From Euborellia annulipes (Eukaryota; Arthropoda; Insecta; Dermaptera; Anisolabididae): 64,000 bases of DNA. This document shows, in pieces, positions 44,807 to 56,199 of this stretch. Location: NCBI GenBank assembly GCA_023213315.1, contig JAKCPI010015051.1, positions 39,879 to 103,878 of the forward strand, read 5' to 3'. Both the position numbers and the translations under genes were made by a program. How positions within the stretch are numbered: position 1 is the stretch's first letter; the number at the start of each line of letters is the position of its first letter. The notes under the pieces are model-generated. The model did no database searches, was not told the origin of the DNA, and worked only from the letters and a program-made list of their open reading frames with translations.

Positions 44807-45230
44807 GATATTTTTTTTCTTTTCGATGACATTTTAATGGCACAAAAGAAAGATATTTACTTGACAAAAACTTGAGACTAACCAGAGAGTAACTAAATTT
44901 ATTTATTAAAATAAAGAATTTAAAAAAATAATCTTTCTTTTTTACATTGAAATAAAAAGCTTAAAACTTAAATAACATTTTTTTAAGGAAACGTGAATAA
45001 TTTTAGAAATTTTTTTATTTGGTTTTCGAGCTGATTGGGGGGGGCATCCAGGGGGCAGAGATCCTTGCCGGGGGGGCGCATGCCCCCCTAGCCCCCCGTA
45101 GCGCCGTCACTGATTCTTCCTATGAAGTACAAGAGTAAAGTGTGCTTAAAAAGAATTTAATGGCAAAATGAGGATATACATTTTAAAGAACATCTAAAAA
45201 ATAATTGATTTATGAATTCTAAACAAAAAA

Positions 45231-45534
45231 AATAAAATAAAAAAAAAGATTTTTAAAAAAATGCTTTTATTTAAATTGAACTAAAAAAGAGATAAATAAG
45301 AAAGAAATAATTTAATTGTTCTTGTTAAAATTTTTTAATATTTGACTTAAAATAAAAGCGTGGGGCGCTTCGAAGTGATTCCAAGGCTCGCGCCCCACGC
45401 TTTTATTTTAAGTCATAAATATTAAAAAATTTTAACAAGAACAATTAAATTATTTCTTTCTTATTTATCTCTTTTTAGTTCAATTTAAATAAAAGCATTT
45501 TTTTAAAAATCTTTTTTTTTATTTTATTTTTATT
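45231..45534. repeat. Near-perfect palindrome, arms about 140 bp
   Basis: The tip is GC-rich: GCGTGGGGCGC, 21-nt loop, GCGCCCCACGC (45358-45400); arms are AT-rich (GAACAATTAAATTATTTCTT on one side, reverse on the other). Confidence 0.85.
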
Positions 45535-45571
45535 TTAAGCTTTTTAGTCTTTTAGTCTTATCAAAAATCAT

Positions 45572-46700
45572 CAATATGATAAAGTACCACATTAGTTTGG
45601 CCTGTATTGATTTGGTTCAATTGAAAAATTATTCATTATCATAAAAAAATGACTCGTAAATATCAAAATTCAAAACTATAGTTAATAGGGCCTTATTTGC
45701 GTGAGGCTTCAAATAAAGTACCACATTAGTTTGGTCTATTTTGATCAAAACCACCATATAGTGGCGTCATCAAAAATGACCCTTAAGTATTACATTTCAC
45801 ACCTCTAGCCCATCGGGAAGTCTTTGGAAATTACATTAATTCGCGAAGGGTTTCAAATAAAGTACCACATTAGTTTGGTCTATTTTAATCAAAACCACCA
45901 TATAGTGGCGTCATCAAAAATGACCCTTAAGTATTACATTTCACACCTCTAGCCCATCGGGAAGTCTTTTGAAATTACATTAATTCGCGAAGGGTTTCAA
46001 ATAAAGTACCACATTAGTTTGGTCTATTTTGATCAAAACCACCATATAGTGGCGTCATCAAAAATGACCCTTAAGTATTACATTTCACACCTCTAGCCCA
46101 TCGGGAAGTCTTTTGAAATTACATTAATTCGCGAAGGGTTTCAAATAAAGTACCACATTAGTTTGGTCTATTTTGATCAAAACCACCATATAGTGGCGTC
46201 ATCAAAAATGACTCTTAAGTATTACATTTCACACCTCTAGCCCATCGGGAAGTCTTTGGAAATTACATTAATTCGCGAAGGGTTTCAAATAAAGTACCAC
46301 ATTAGTTTGGTCTATTTTAATCAAAACCACCATATAGTGGCGTCATCAAAAATGACTCTTAAGTATTACATTTCACACCTCTAGCCCATCGGGAAGTCTT
46401 TTGAAATTACATTAATTTGCGAAGGGTTTCAAATAAAGTTCCACATTAGTTTGGTCTATTTTGATCAAAACCACCATATAGTGGCGTCATCAAAAATGAC
46501 TCTTAAGTATTACATTTCACACCTCTAGCCCATCGGGAAGTCTTTTGAAATTGCATTAATTCGCGAAGGGTTTCAAATAAAGTACCACATTAGTTTGGTC
46601 CATTTTGGTAAAACCAAACTCACAATTTGCGTCATCAAAAATGACTCTTAAATATCAAATTTCACACCTCTAGCTCATCGGGAAGTGTCCTTAATAAAGC
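45572..46700. repeat. Satellite array, unit 144 bp, about 7.5 copies
   Basis: TAAAGTACCACATTAGTTTG recurs at about 45714, 45858, 46002, 46146, 46290, 46434 and 46578, exactly 144 bp apart. Inner units are almost identical; the first (45572) and last are diverged. Confidence 0.95.
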
Positions 46701-47425
46701 CATAAAGTTGGTGACCTTGAAAGAGTAAGTTAAATAAAAGCATTTAAAAGGTTAGAGCGAATTTTGAGAAAATCGAAAAAAACTAAAAAAAGTACATCAG
46801 TAAAGTACTAGTACTCTTTAGCCGATTTTGTTCAAAAAATTCATATCACGTGTCAGAGGGGTACCTAACTTAAATATTAAATTTCAACCTCGTAGTTCTT
46901 TTCCTTCATGCTTTATTTTGAGCACTTTTAACTCAAACGTGTATTTCCATCAAAATCTCAACATCAATAAAAATGTATTGTAATATTTTCTCTTTGTAAA
47001 TATATATTTGTATATATAGGTAAGAGAAAGTTAAAAAAAAATCTTTAATTCACAAAACATCCCATAGATGGCATGTAGATCGTCATATGTAATGATTTAT
47101 AACTTGCTTGTTAATATTGCAATTAATTTCAATAAATAAATAAAAAAATTTCTTTGGTCTAGTGATTTCCTTTGATATTCGATATTAATACATATAATAA
47201 TACATATTAATAATTTCATCATTAAACGGATTCATTCAAATAGAAAATACACACAGTGTATATATCAATCTTGTTCAAATGCATTTGCAGAGCTTTTATA
47301 AAGAGAATTTATTCATTTGATTAACAGACCAGAGCAACCAGAGAAACGTTTTAATATATTTAATTAATTAAAATTTTTTAATCGATATGACGTCATATGG
47401 AGATGGAAACATATTTCGACACTTA

Positions 47426-48188
47426 TGCCGGGTTGCAAGAAAACAGTTCTGTAAACATTTAAAAGTCTGTTAGTAAACATCGCTTTGGGCTTTAAAATTA
47501 AAGGCTGTTCCTAAAGCAACTTTAAAGGAACCGTTAACTATTCCCTACTGTTAAGATATATAGATAGATGCAAAACGATTGGGCCCGCGAAAATGACAGC
47601 TTTCTATGTAGTTGGCCAAGTTGGCCGCAAGGGCGCATTGTCAAATTGTATAATTTATAATAGTACCAAAATTATAAAATGAATAAAAATAGTAATTATT
47701 TTTGTATTCTTTAAATTTTAATTGTTAATATTAGGTTACAAAACAAAAAATGTTTAAATATTTAAATATCGTAAAATAAAAATAATAAATTCGTTGGTAG
47801 ATCTGGCTGTCAGATGTTAAATTATAAAGAAACTGGGAATATACTATAACCTCACTTTTTCTCTTCATCGAATGAATATCTATAATAATTAATAATATCG
47901 CTTAAAACGTTTCAGAAACTAAAGAAAACTCAATTAAATTAATGCATTTATATATTACCTCTCTAGAGTGATAATATAGTCACCAAATTCTTATTTATTT
48001 CAATGAAACTAATCAGGTTAGTGGATACTTTATAGTTTTAAGGTCCGAATTTCAGCATTTAGTTTATTGACAGCTTTTACGAACCAATCACATTTAAATA
48101 CGTTCTTGCAACCCAAAATTATTTAGCGGAAGGTTTAAACGACAAAAAGCGTTTAACGAACCGTTAAATACGTTCTTGCAACCCGGCA
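47426..48188. mobile_element. PIF/Harbinger-like element (TTA TSD)
   Basis: Ends TGCCGGGTTGCAAGAA and TTCTTGCAACCCGGCA; TTA at 47423-47425 and 48189-48191. 763 bp, no ORF. Confidence 0.85.
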
Positions 48189-48309
48189 TTAGTGTGTTAT
48201 CTACAAATACTTCTGAATATGACACACATACCAAAAATCGAAATACGTCTCATGTTTCAAGTCTATTCTCTAAGCAAAAACTTTTAACATCTGAAATCAA
48301 CGTTAATTC

Positions 48310-48563
48310 ATTTTAACACCTCCTTGTCTCAAATTGCTATTTTGTAGAAGCAAAAACTTTACCACCAAAGCGTTAACAATTACCAAAACATTAATGTCAG
48401 GGGTCCATAGGCGTAGCCACGGGGGGTTTTGGGGGTTCAAACCCCCCCCCCATTGGACCCAAGTCATGACTAGATATTTAAGCTCTATAATGCAAAATAC
48501 TTTCTCTCTCTATATATTTCATATATAGTGTAAGAGAAAGTAAAATATAATAATTTTCTCTAG

Positions 48564-48598
<35 letters not shown>

Positions 48599-50330
48599 AA
48601 ATAAAACACAAAAAATTCGAGAAAATTCAGAATTTTCCCATTGAAAAGAATTGATTTTTGTTATGCTTTATAAAAAATTAAAGCCGCTTAAAATTGATTA
48701 AATCTCGCAAATGAAAAATAATAAAAATTATTATATAAATAATTTTTTTATTTTTTTACTTTAAGAGGTGTGAGATGGGAGTCTGGTCAAGAGAAACAGA
48801 TAGAGGGACACCCCGGTACCTTACGCCCATATACATGAAATTAAGAGATTTGCATTATTTATTACCTGATACGAGTTGATTGAAAAATTGCGGCACTTAA
48901 TTAAGAAAGGGCGGGCCCGAGCCACCTCGAGGGGGGTCCAGGGGGGGCTAGCCATATATTTCATTAGACGCCTTATACTGCCCTATTAGTCGGGGTGGGG
49001 GGGAGAAATAATCCCAAACCCCCCCATCAAAAATTTCTGGCTACGCCTATGCAGGGGTCTATGGGGTGTCTTTAATATTTTAACGCCTGGTTTAATGCAT
49101 CAAAATGGCGCCTTTAGCCTAAAAAATATGGTTATGATTTTGACAGCTTTGAGATAATAAGCAACATGTTAACTTTGTTTAGAGAATAACATTTTTAAAT
49201 AATACGAACAAGTAGAAAACATGGATCGTTAACACCTGGTTCTAAAAAGTAAAATCTTAAAGTTTTTGGTTTTGAGAATAGCAATTTTTAACGCTGGGGC
49301 TTCAGATTGATAATCAAGTTAGTAATGCGCATGCGCGAGAGGTGTAAAATTACGGACAAGCAGAAAACATATGGATGGTTAACTCCTGGTGCTAAAAAGT
49401 AAAATGTTAGCGTCGCTGTTAGAACTTAATTTAGAGAATAGCATTTCTTTAACGCTTCTTACCTTACTTTTCAACTCCCACTTTATGATGTTAAATTTTA
49501 ACGTCTATTTTCAGAGTATAGGCCTGATTGTGTTTTTAATTTTCCTAATGAAATGATTTTTAAACTATTATAATCAAAGGTTAGAATATTTTATTACACA
49601 CCGGCATAACACTAAAAATACAGAGAGGTTTAAAAGGTCAAAATTTTGAAGATGGAAATTACAATACTTTGTATATGTATAATAAGAAGGTAAAAATTGT
49701 ATCTTAATCGATAACGGTTTGTATTTGAATATACTGTATAGTCCATGCCTGTTATATACTGTTTTCGTGAAGACTTTAGTTGAAACATTGTATTAAATAA
49801 CATTGTAAATGAAACACTAAGTGCTATGTTTCTATTGATGAAATAATATTCTCTATACGTAAATATTTCAACATTCTGTGATTCCACCTCAGTGTAAAGT
49901 GTATTTTTTCACTAATAAAAACCTATTTATGTATTTATGTAAATGACACACTAACAGGTCTATTCTCTAAAAGCAGAAGTTAAAATTTAAAATGGGTGTT
50001 AAAAAGTAATGTAAAAATAATCATAGTTAAAAAAATGCTATTCTCTAAACAAAGTTTTAACAACGACGTTAACATGTTGCTTTTATTTCAAAGCTATCAA
50101 AATCATAACCTTACTTTTTAGGTTAAAGACGCCTTTTTTATTTTAAATACGACGTTAAAATATTAAAGGCACTACATGGCATTAATTTTTAACACTATTT
50201 ACTAAATGTTAACGCTTTGGATTTGAAGTTTTTGTTTACAGAATAGCTATTTGAGGCAAGGAAGTGATTTTGAATAGCATTTTTTTTTAACGCTTACATT
50301 ACTTTTTAACACCCATTTTTTTATTTTAAA
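48310..50330. mobile_element. Large old inverted element split by a hAT MITE
   Basis: ATGGTTATGATTTTGACAGC (49130) faces CAAAATCATAACCTTACTTT (50097); TTTGTTTAGAGAATAACATT faces TGCTATTCTCTAAACAAAG. Arms of several hundred bp at perhaps 75-80 percent identity, rich in AACG/CGTT words. Confidence 0.6.
48406..49051. mobile_element. hAT-like element (8-bp TSD CAGGGGTC)
   Basis: Ends CATAGGCGTAGCCACGGG and CTGGCTACGCCTATG; CAGGGGTC at 48398-48405 and 49052-49059 (8 of 8). A solo HT left hairpin sits at 48497-48542, followed by an A31 run. Confidence 0.9.
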
Positions 50331-51204
50331 TTTTAACTTTGTACTTGCATATTTGTGATTGAAAATGACATTGTAAAGTATATTTTAAACACTTATTTTT
50401 TCATGAATATTACACGGACGTTCCACACGCTATTTTTTCGTGGCCCCTTCACCGTGCTTGGCATTACTCAACTGCAACGATCAGTTGTGTTGCTCTATTC
50501 TCTAAATTTAAAATAGTAAATGCATGCAAATACAGAACAGAAAAAGAATATTTTATGTCATGGATGATGTTTAAGACGTCTGATGTGATGATAAATATTT
50601 ATTTTGGCAAATTCGTTTATTTCTTTCTTCTTTCATAATGGAGAAATCTCTCCCCCCTCCCTTCAATGACCCAATGATCTAGAAAATGAAGATGTAGGGA
50701 TTAATTCTAATGAGAAATTGACATAAAGCCGATTAATTGATTGATTTCACAAGCGAACCAAGAACAAAAAATAAAATGAACTCTATAAATAATATAAATA
50801 CACTAAAAATATTTATTTAATGTAAACAAATCCTCAAGCAAGCAAGCCCTGGAATGGAATATAGGATCTCACCACAGGCAACTCTACGAGGAGAGGGAGT
50901 TGCTGTGACATCCCGTTCTGTGGAAGGGACGTAAAGAAGGTTCCCTCTCACTGAGGGAGTCCCTCCTCAAACTAGGACATCCTCCCTAGCCTAGAAGAGG
51001 TTGGATAAAAGGAACCAGAAATAAGGATTAGTTCACTATCTAGAAACGAACGCAAGTGGAGGAGTTAGAGATAGGAAATGATGTAACTTCACGGGGTGCC
51101 GGTAGATGGCTTCGGGGTATGAGGCGTGTGTCTTCGTGCACGAAAGCACCTCGGGTAAATAAACGGGGATCCCGATAGGAATTTCAAATAATAATAATAA
51201 TAAA
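50331..51204. other. Unique DNA with SINE S3 and a dispersed fragment
   Basis: S3 head on the minus strand at about 50418-50515 (ATCGTTGCAGTTGAGTAATG). 50925-50960 is the inverted counterpart of 14490-14560. (AAT)n at 51188-51202. Confidence 0.4.
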
Positions 51205-51479
51205 CACAATCTCGACATCGAATTTTTGACATGCCGGGGGGCCTGGCAACGGAGAAGAGCAACACAATTGTTGCGGTTAAGTGATGCCAAGCACGGGATT
51301 GGTGACCCCGGGTAATCAGCGTGTGGAACGCCCCCCGGTAGCATGTATTTTCAGTTAAATAAATAAATTTATCACCCCTAAATGGCCTCTATAGCCGAAA
51401 AGGGTTTAAAAAAATTTTTGATATGAATCTAATACTTTCTCTCTATATATATTAACATATATAGGTAAGAGAAAGTAAA
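51205..51479 (-). mobile_element. HT left-end fragment split by SINE S3
   Basis: CTCGACATCGAATTTTTGAC before and GATATGAATCTAATACTTTC after S3, ending in the left hairpin GGTAAGAGAAAGTA. Confidence 0.75.
51234..51412 (+). mobile_element. SINE S3 (5S-like head), 13-bp TSD
   Basis: Flanked by AATTTTTGACATG (51221-51233) and AATTTTTGATATG (51413-51425). Head GTTGCGGTTAAGTGATGCC, AAGCACGGGATTGGTGACCC; tail CCTAAATGGCCTCTATAGCC then GAAAAGGGTTT and A's. Confidence 0.75.
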
Positions 51480-52135
51480 AATAAATTTATAAAAGCCAAC
51501 GATTATCGGGAATGGAAGAAAAAACGAAATATGATATCCGCCAAAGACAGGCAAGTTGTGCGGCTAGTAATTTAATATTTTGATGAATCAAAAGAAATTT
51601 TATTAACCAAAAGAAAGAAATTAAATAAACAAACATTTATTTATTTATTTTATTTTTTTTTTTTCAATTCATCCATTCATCCATTCATTCATTCCATTCA
51701 CTCACTCCCTTTTGCTTAGTGTCCACAAAATTCACGTTTGATTTTTAGCTTCAGGAAAAAAAAAAAAAAAAAAAAAAAAAACAAAGCATTGTCAATGTCG
51801 AATTTTTTTTTTTTAATACTCTTTTAAACATTTGTTTTTTATCGCCTGCGGGCAGAGCATCTTTGTATACATATGAATTTGTTTTTGATTTCAAGCATGA
51901 AATTGAAAATTTTACTTTCTCTTACCTTTATATATACAAAGTATTGAATTCATATCGGTGTCGAGATTTTGATGGAAATAGACGTTTTGAGACTGTGGGT
52001 GTGTTTGTTCAAAATAAAACAAGTAGCTTTAAACCGTCAGGCCTGAAAAAGGTTCATTTCTTGTCAACTAGTAAATTTATTCGACAGATAGCAAATCACA
52101 AGAACATGATTAATCTTCGAGTTAAAAAAAAATGA
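51480..52135. other. AT-rich DNA with small repeats
   Basis: (ATTC)n-like at 51665-51712, A29-type run near 51755-51780, a diverged HT left end at 51910-51985 and a 100-bp repeat shared with 5580-5680 (CTTCGAGTTAAAAAAAA). Confidence 0.45.
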
Positions 52136-52139
52136 GTTT

Positions 52140-52320
52140 ATTTTTTTTTTAACATATAATAAGTTGTAGTAAGGGATGAAAGAAAGATCAGTTGCAGCAG
52201 GCAATTCAAGCCGACATTTCGGTCAGATATACGACCATCTTCAGGGCTGAAGTATGTCAACAAAAGTCCTTAAAAAGTCGAATAGTTTGCCATTAAATAA
52301 GGACCGGGATAAGGCTAGAT
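52140..52320 (-). mobile_element. Element with an intact hammerhead-like motif
   Basis: Minus motif 52209-52248: AGCC, CTGAAGAT, GGTC...GACC, GAAATGTC, GGCT, both stems perfect. Single unit, boundaries unclear. Confidence 0.6.
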
Positions 52321-52329
52321 TGTCTCGCA

Positions 52330-53190
52330 TAGCGTTTGGTTTGGTGCACTAGCGGTGGGGCCCGGGCTCCCTTTGGACAGACAAAAATTCTAAATTTAAA
52401 ACTAAACAAAAAAATTATAAACTTTTCACGTCTCAGGATAGCTAAAAATGCAAATTTCAATGCCTAATTTTCAAAAAAATTTCCATACCCGTAAATTCCC
52501 TGAAGTCGTCTGTCCGGTCCTGGCTTCAATAAATCAAAATAATCTAACCCTAGGTATGATGAATATTCTTCATGATATTTCAGTATAATTGGTAATTTTT
52601 TTTTTAAATAATAATCAATTTTTGACTTTGTCGTGTTTTCTTCTAAGTCAACGATATATAAGCTTATACTTTTTTTAGCTCAAATATTTCTCTATACTGT
52701 ATAGGGGCAGTGGCGTAACGTACATCTCCCAAAGCCCGTGATGCGGAGGGCCCGCGGGTCGGATCGGGCGGACTAAAAAACTGGATCTTAACGTAGTTAT
52801 CACCCTGGTAGAAAATAGTAGCTCGTTTTCTGGGTCTGGCAAGGATTCTGGTCATATTTTCTGCCCAGAAACACTAAAACAGATTCTGGTCAGAAAATGG
52901 CGACACTCTAGCCAAATCACGGGCAGAAATTATATTTTACTAGGCAGGAAAGATAGCCAAACAAAAATATTGGATGAAAATAATGGCCAGATTTTAGTAA
53001 ACAGAATCTTAGCAAGAAAACTTGCCAGAACCTGTGCAGAAAAGTTTTTTAAAAAAAAGTAAGAATTTTGAAAAAAGAAATTAGTTTTCAAATTTGTAAT
53101 TAATTATAGTTTGCACAGGAATTTTTCAGGCAACCTATTCACGATATATTATTTAACATATTAAATTTCATGTAAAATACTTTTTATCCA
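52330..53190. other. hAT body fragment and unique DNA
   Basis: 52330-52515 is a minus-strand relative of 43832-43980 (AGCTATCCTGAG, GGGTATGGAAA). CAGTGGCGTAACGTACATC at 52708 is a lone hAT-type end. 52800-53060 repeats CCAGA/TTCTGG words. Confidence 0.45.
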
Positions 53191-53745
53191 TAAAGGTGCG
53201 ATCACACCGGAACCTGACTTGACTTGAGTTGAGTCCGGTGGCGGACCCAACCTATGTATTTCTATGGAGGTGCACACACTGCTGCCGAAACGGAGTTGAG
53301 CGGAGCTACGTCACGATACGGACTCGGGTGGCTAACCCAAGGTTAGTAGAAAGACAAGGTTGTCTCATACGGAGTGGAAAATGGTGGGGGGTTTTGGCAG
53401 ATGACGTCACTCGAGTCCAAGATTCCCTAGTGACAAACGCTCTGAGCGCCCATAGCTATTTGATAATTTGTGCTTCACATTACACATGCTTTAATAAATC
53501 GATTTGGACATTGTTTTATAAATTTGCTTATATTGGAGGTAATTAATTGAGTGTTAAATCAAATAGTTAAAAAATATATATATTATTCTAATCATAACCT
53601 TTTTCAAAATATTCGATTTAGGCTGTTTTTCAATCAACTTTTCATTTGTGTGTTTGTGGCGCTTTCTTTACATGGATTCAAGGTAATTAATGAAATACTA
53701 AATCAATTATTTAAAATATATATTTGATTCTAATCATTCTTTTAG

Positions 53746-54331
53746 ATGCCTGGAATAATTTGCTCAGTTGCAATTTGTAAAAATTCTTTTTATAAACAAA
53801 AGGAAGGAGAAGAAAAATTAATGTTTTTTCCATTTCCAAAAGATGATAGCCTACGAAAAGAATGGATTAGAAGATGTTATCGAAAAGATAGTGTAAATCC
53901 AAAAACGGGAAGAATTTGCAACGTGCAAAATCTGATTTTCAAGAAGACATGCGAGCGAAAATTATGAATTTACCTCCCAAAATTCGATTAAAGCCAACAG
54001 GTAGGTAAAAAATACTCTATATATATATATACAAGGCTTTTTTCACTATAGGCTATACCAATGTCCACTAAGATTCTAATTTTACTTTTTATTTTATATT
54101 ATTAATATATCAATTTTTTCAGCTGTTCCATCGTTATTTTTAAAACCAAGTGATGTACCAATTCCTGAGGAATCAGCCCGATTGGCCCGAGATAAAAGAA
54201 AGGAAGAAAAAGAAATATTGGAAGATTTAATGAAGAAGGTTTCTGAAACTTCAAGTCTACAAACAAATAGTTCACAGACAGAAAAAGATGAAGAAGATAA
54301 ATTAGATGAAGAAAAAAAATATAACAAATAG
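53746..54331 (+). pseudogene. THAP-domain exons of a P-element-like transposase
   Basis: THAP fingers are C2CH zinc-binding DNA recognition domains found at the start of P-element transposases. Exon 1 (53746-54000) starts at an ATG and reads MPGIICSVAICKN, with the first two Cys, then FFPFPKDD, EWIRRC and RICN, where the third Cys falls. The frame then shifts near 53925-53932, removing the expected His-Phe. The shifted frame continues SDFQEDMRAKIM to LPPKIRLKPT, the usual THAP end, and meets a GTAGGT donor at 54001. Intron 54001-54122 ends TTTTTTCAG. Exon 2 (54123-54331) joins in phase as AVPSLFLKPSD, followed by a charged, probably coiled region and a TAG stop. The frameshift probably destroys zinc binding, so I call it a pseudogene. 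Confidence 0.82.
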
Positions 54332-54336
54332 AGCGG

Positions 54337-55585
54337 GCGCTGGAGGTAGTTGAGTATGCAAAATTTGAGGACCGAATTCTGACAATGGATTTGGGCTAAG
54401 AATAGCCCCCAGAATAAGGATCCGGATCTTGCCGGGCCAATTTTTGGTCCAATTTTTTTTACCCCCACCCCTCTAATCTCCATAGGAAATCAATGGAATG
54501 CATGCTAAGATGATGTGAAGACTTGCAATTATGGTCAAATTCGAGTACTTAAAACTTCAAATAATGAAAAAACTGTCTTGTCAGCAACTGAGGGGATCCT
54601 CTATAGTCCCCTGAGAAGTACTATCTTGCCACCAGTTGTGGTGGTCCCCTCTAACCCCTTCATCTCTTTTCTCTCTCTTTGTTATAAATTTAAATATACG
54701 GCTTTAACACCATGCCAAATTGTGGGGACCGGCAATTATGTTCATAATCCACTACCTGATACCCCAATCAATGAAAAATACTATCTTGCCGCCAGCTGCG
54801 GTGGTCCCCTCTAACCCCTTCACATCTTTTCTCTCTCTCTGTTATAAATTTAAATATACGGCCTAAACACCATGCCAAATTGTGGGGACCGGCAATTATG
54901 CTCATAATCCACTACCTGGTGTATTTATAATAAAGGGAGAGAAAAGAGGTGAAGGGGTTAGAAGGGACCACCGCAGCTGGCGGCAAGATAGTATTTTTCA
55001 TTTATTGGAGTACCGGGTAGTGGATTATGAACATAATTGCCGGTCCCCACAATTTGGCATGGTGTTTAGGCCGTATATTTAAATGTATAATAAAGGGAGA
55101 GAAAAGAGTTGAAGGGGTTAAAGGGGACCACCGCAGCTGGCGGCAAGATAGTATTTTTCATTGATTGGGGTACCAGGTAGTGGATTATGAGCATAATTGC
55201 CGGTCCCCACAATTTGGCGTGGTGTTTAGGCCGTATATTTAAATGTATAATAAAGGGAGAGAAAAGAGTTGAAGGGGTTAGAGGGGACCACCACAACTGG
55301 TGGCAAGATAGTACTTCTCAGGGGACTATAGAGGATCCCCTCAGTTGCTGACAAGACAGTTTTTTCATTGTTTGAAGTTTTAAGTACTCGAATTTGACCA
55401 TAATTGCAAATCTTCACATCATCTTAGCATGCACTCCATTGATTTCCTATGGGGTGGGGGTAAAAAAAATTGGACCAAAAATTGGCCCGGCAAGATCCGG
55501 ATCCTTATTCTGGGAGCTATTCTTAGCCCAAATCCATTGTCAGAATTCGGTCCTCAAATTTTGCATACTCAACTACCTCCAGCGC
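54337..55585. repeat. 1.25-kb palindrome with two 160-bp repeats per arm
   Basis: GCGCTGGAGGTAGTTGAGTA at the left, its reverse at the right. ATTGTGGGGACCGGCAATTA occurs at 54720 and 54880 and inverted at 55035 and 55195. Centre about 54961. Arms highly similar. It lies right after THAP exon 2. Confidence 0.88.
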
Positions 55586-55606
55586 CTGGTCTAAAAGGCA
55601 GTTTAA

Positions 55607-55798
55607 AAAAACATAGTAAATAAAATAACTAAATATGTATTTAAAAAATGCCCAGAAATTCCTATAATTTTAGAAAAATCATTCGTTAAATTAAGAGTTT
55701 TACTTAGAATAAAATTTTTTAATTCTCAAAGAGTAGTTACCAATAGAATTTCTTTAATGAAAAGAAAACTTTCTGACGAGGGAAGAAAAAAATCTTAA
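55607..55798 (+). pseudogene. C-terminal remnant of the P-element-like transposase
   Basis: Open frame in the same orientation as the THAP exons, with no Met start, reading KCPEIPIILEKSFVKLRVLL and then RIKFFN before a TAA at 55796-55798. Hydrophobic/basic helices of the form F-V-K-L-R...R-I-K-F-N resemble the last segment of THAP/P-type transposases as I know them. It lies directly after the 1.25-kb palindrome, consistent with the middle of the gene having been lost or displaced there. The assignment rests on this similarity and on position. Confidence 0.5.
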
Positions 55799-55811
55799 AA
55801 AAAAAGAAGAA

Positions 55812-56199
55812 AACTATTTCATAAGAAATAAATACTAATAGAATAATAGACAGGAAGAGAGGATGTCAGCCAAACAGGACAGCCCCTATCGAATAAAGAT
55901 CTCAATCCAGAAGGCGTTTCGGTTTTAATTAAATAAAGCCATCATCAGTTCTCAAGAGATTATTGGCTCCAAGGTTGGGATGCACAGAGTGTTGTTTTAT
56001 ATAAACATATACAAAATTATATAAAAATATAACATTTGCACAGCCAATAATCTCTTGAGAACTGATGATGGCTTTATTTAATTAAAACCGAAACGCCTTC
56101 TGGATTGAGATTTTTATTCGATAGGGGCTCTCCCTTTTGGCTGACATCCTTTCTTCCTGTCTATTATTCTATTAATATTTATTTCTTATGAAATAGTTT
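55812..56199. mobile_element. Inverted dimer with two intact motifs
   Basis: Arms AAACTATTTCATAAGAAATA and reverse. Minus motif 55909-55952 and plus motif 56058-56101: AGAA, CTGATGAT, GG...CC, GAAACGCC, TTCT. Nested in the P-like element. Confidence 0.8.

Larger units (their letters stand above)
41782..45112. mobile_element. Possible composite hAT shell, CAGTGACGGCGC ends
   Basis: CAGTGACGGCGCTAGC at 41782 and GTAGCGCCGTCACTG ending 45112, each followed inwards by G-rich runs. No matching flanks; could be two separate truncated copies. Confidence 0.35.
45115..47033 (-). mobile_element. HT element split by palindrome and satellite
   Basis: Body 45115-45225 and 46745-47033 (AGTACTAGTACT at 46806, left hairpin ending GGTAAGAGAAAGT). 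1.5 kb between belongs to the insertion. Confidence 0.7.

Noticed and set aside
45572..46700. CRISPR-like array
   Set aside because: Repeats are contiguous 144-bp units with no spacers, in a eukaryotic repeat context; a satellite.
54094..55623. Several 60-129-codon frames on both strands
   Set aside because: All sit in the arms of the 1.25-kb palindrome and mirror each other; those over exon 2 are antisense shadows of the THAP transposase.
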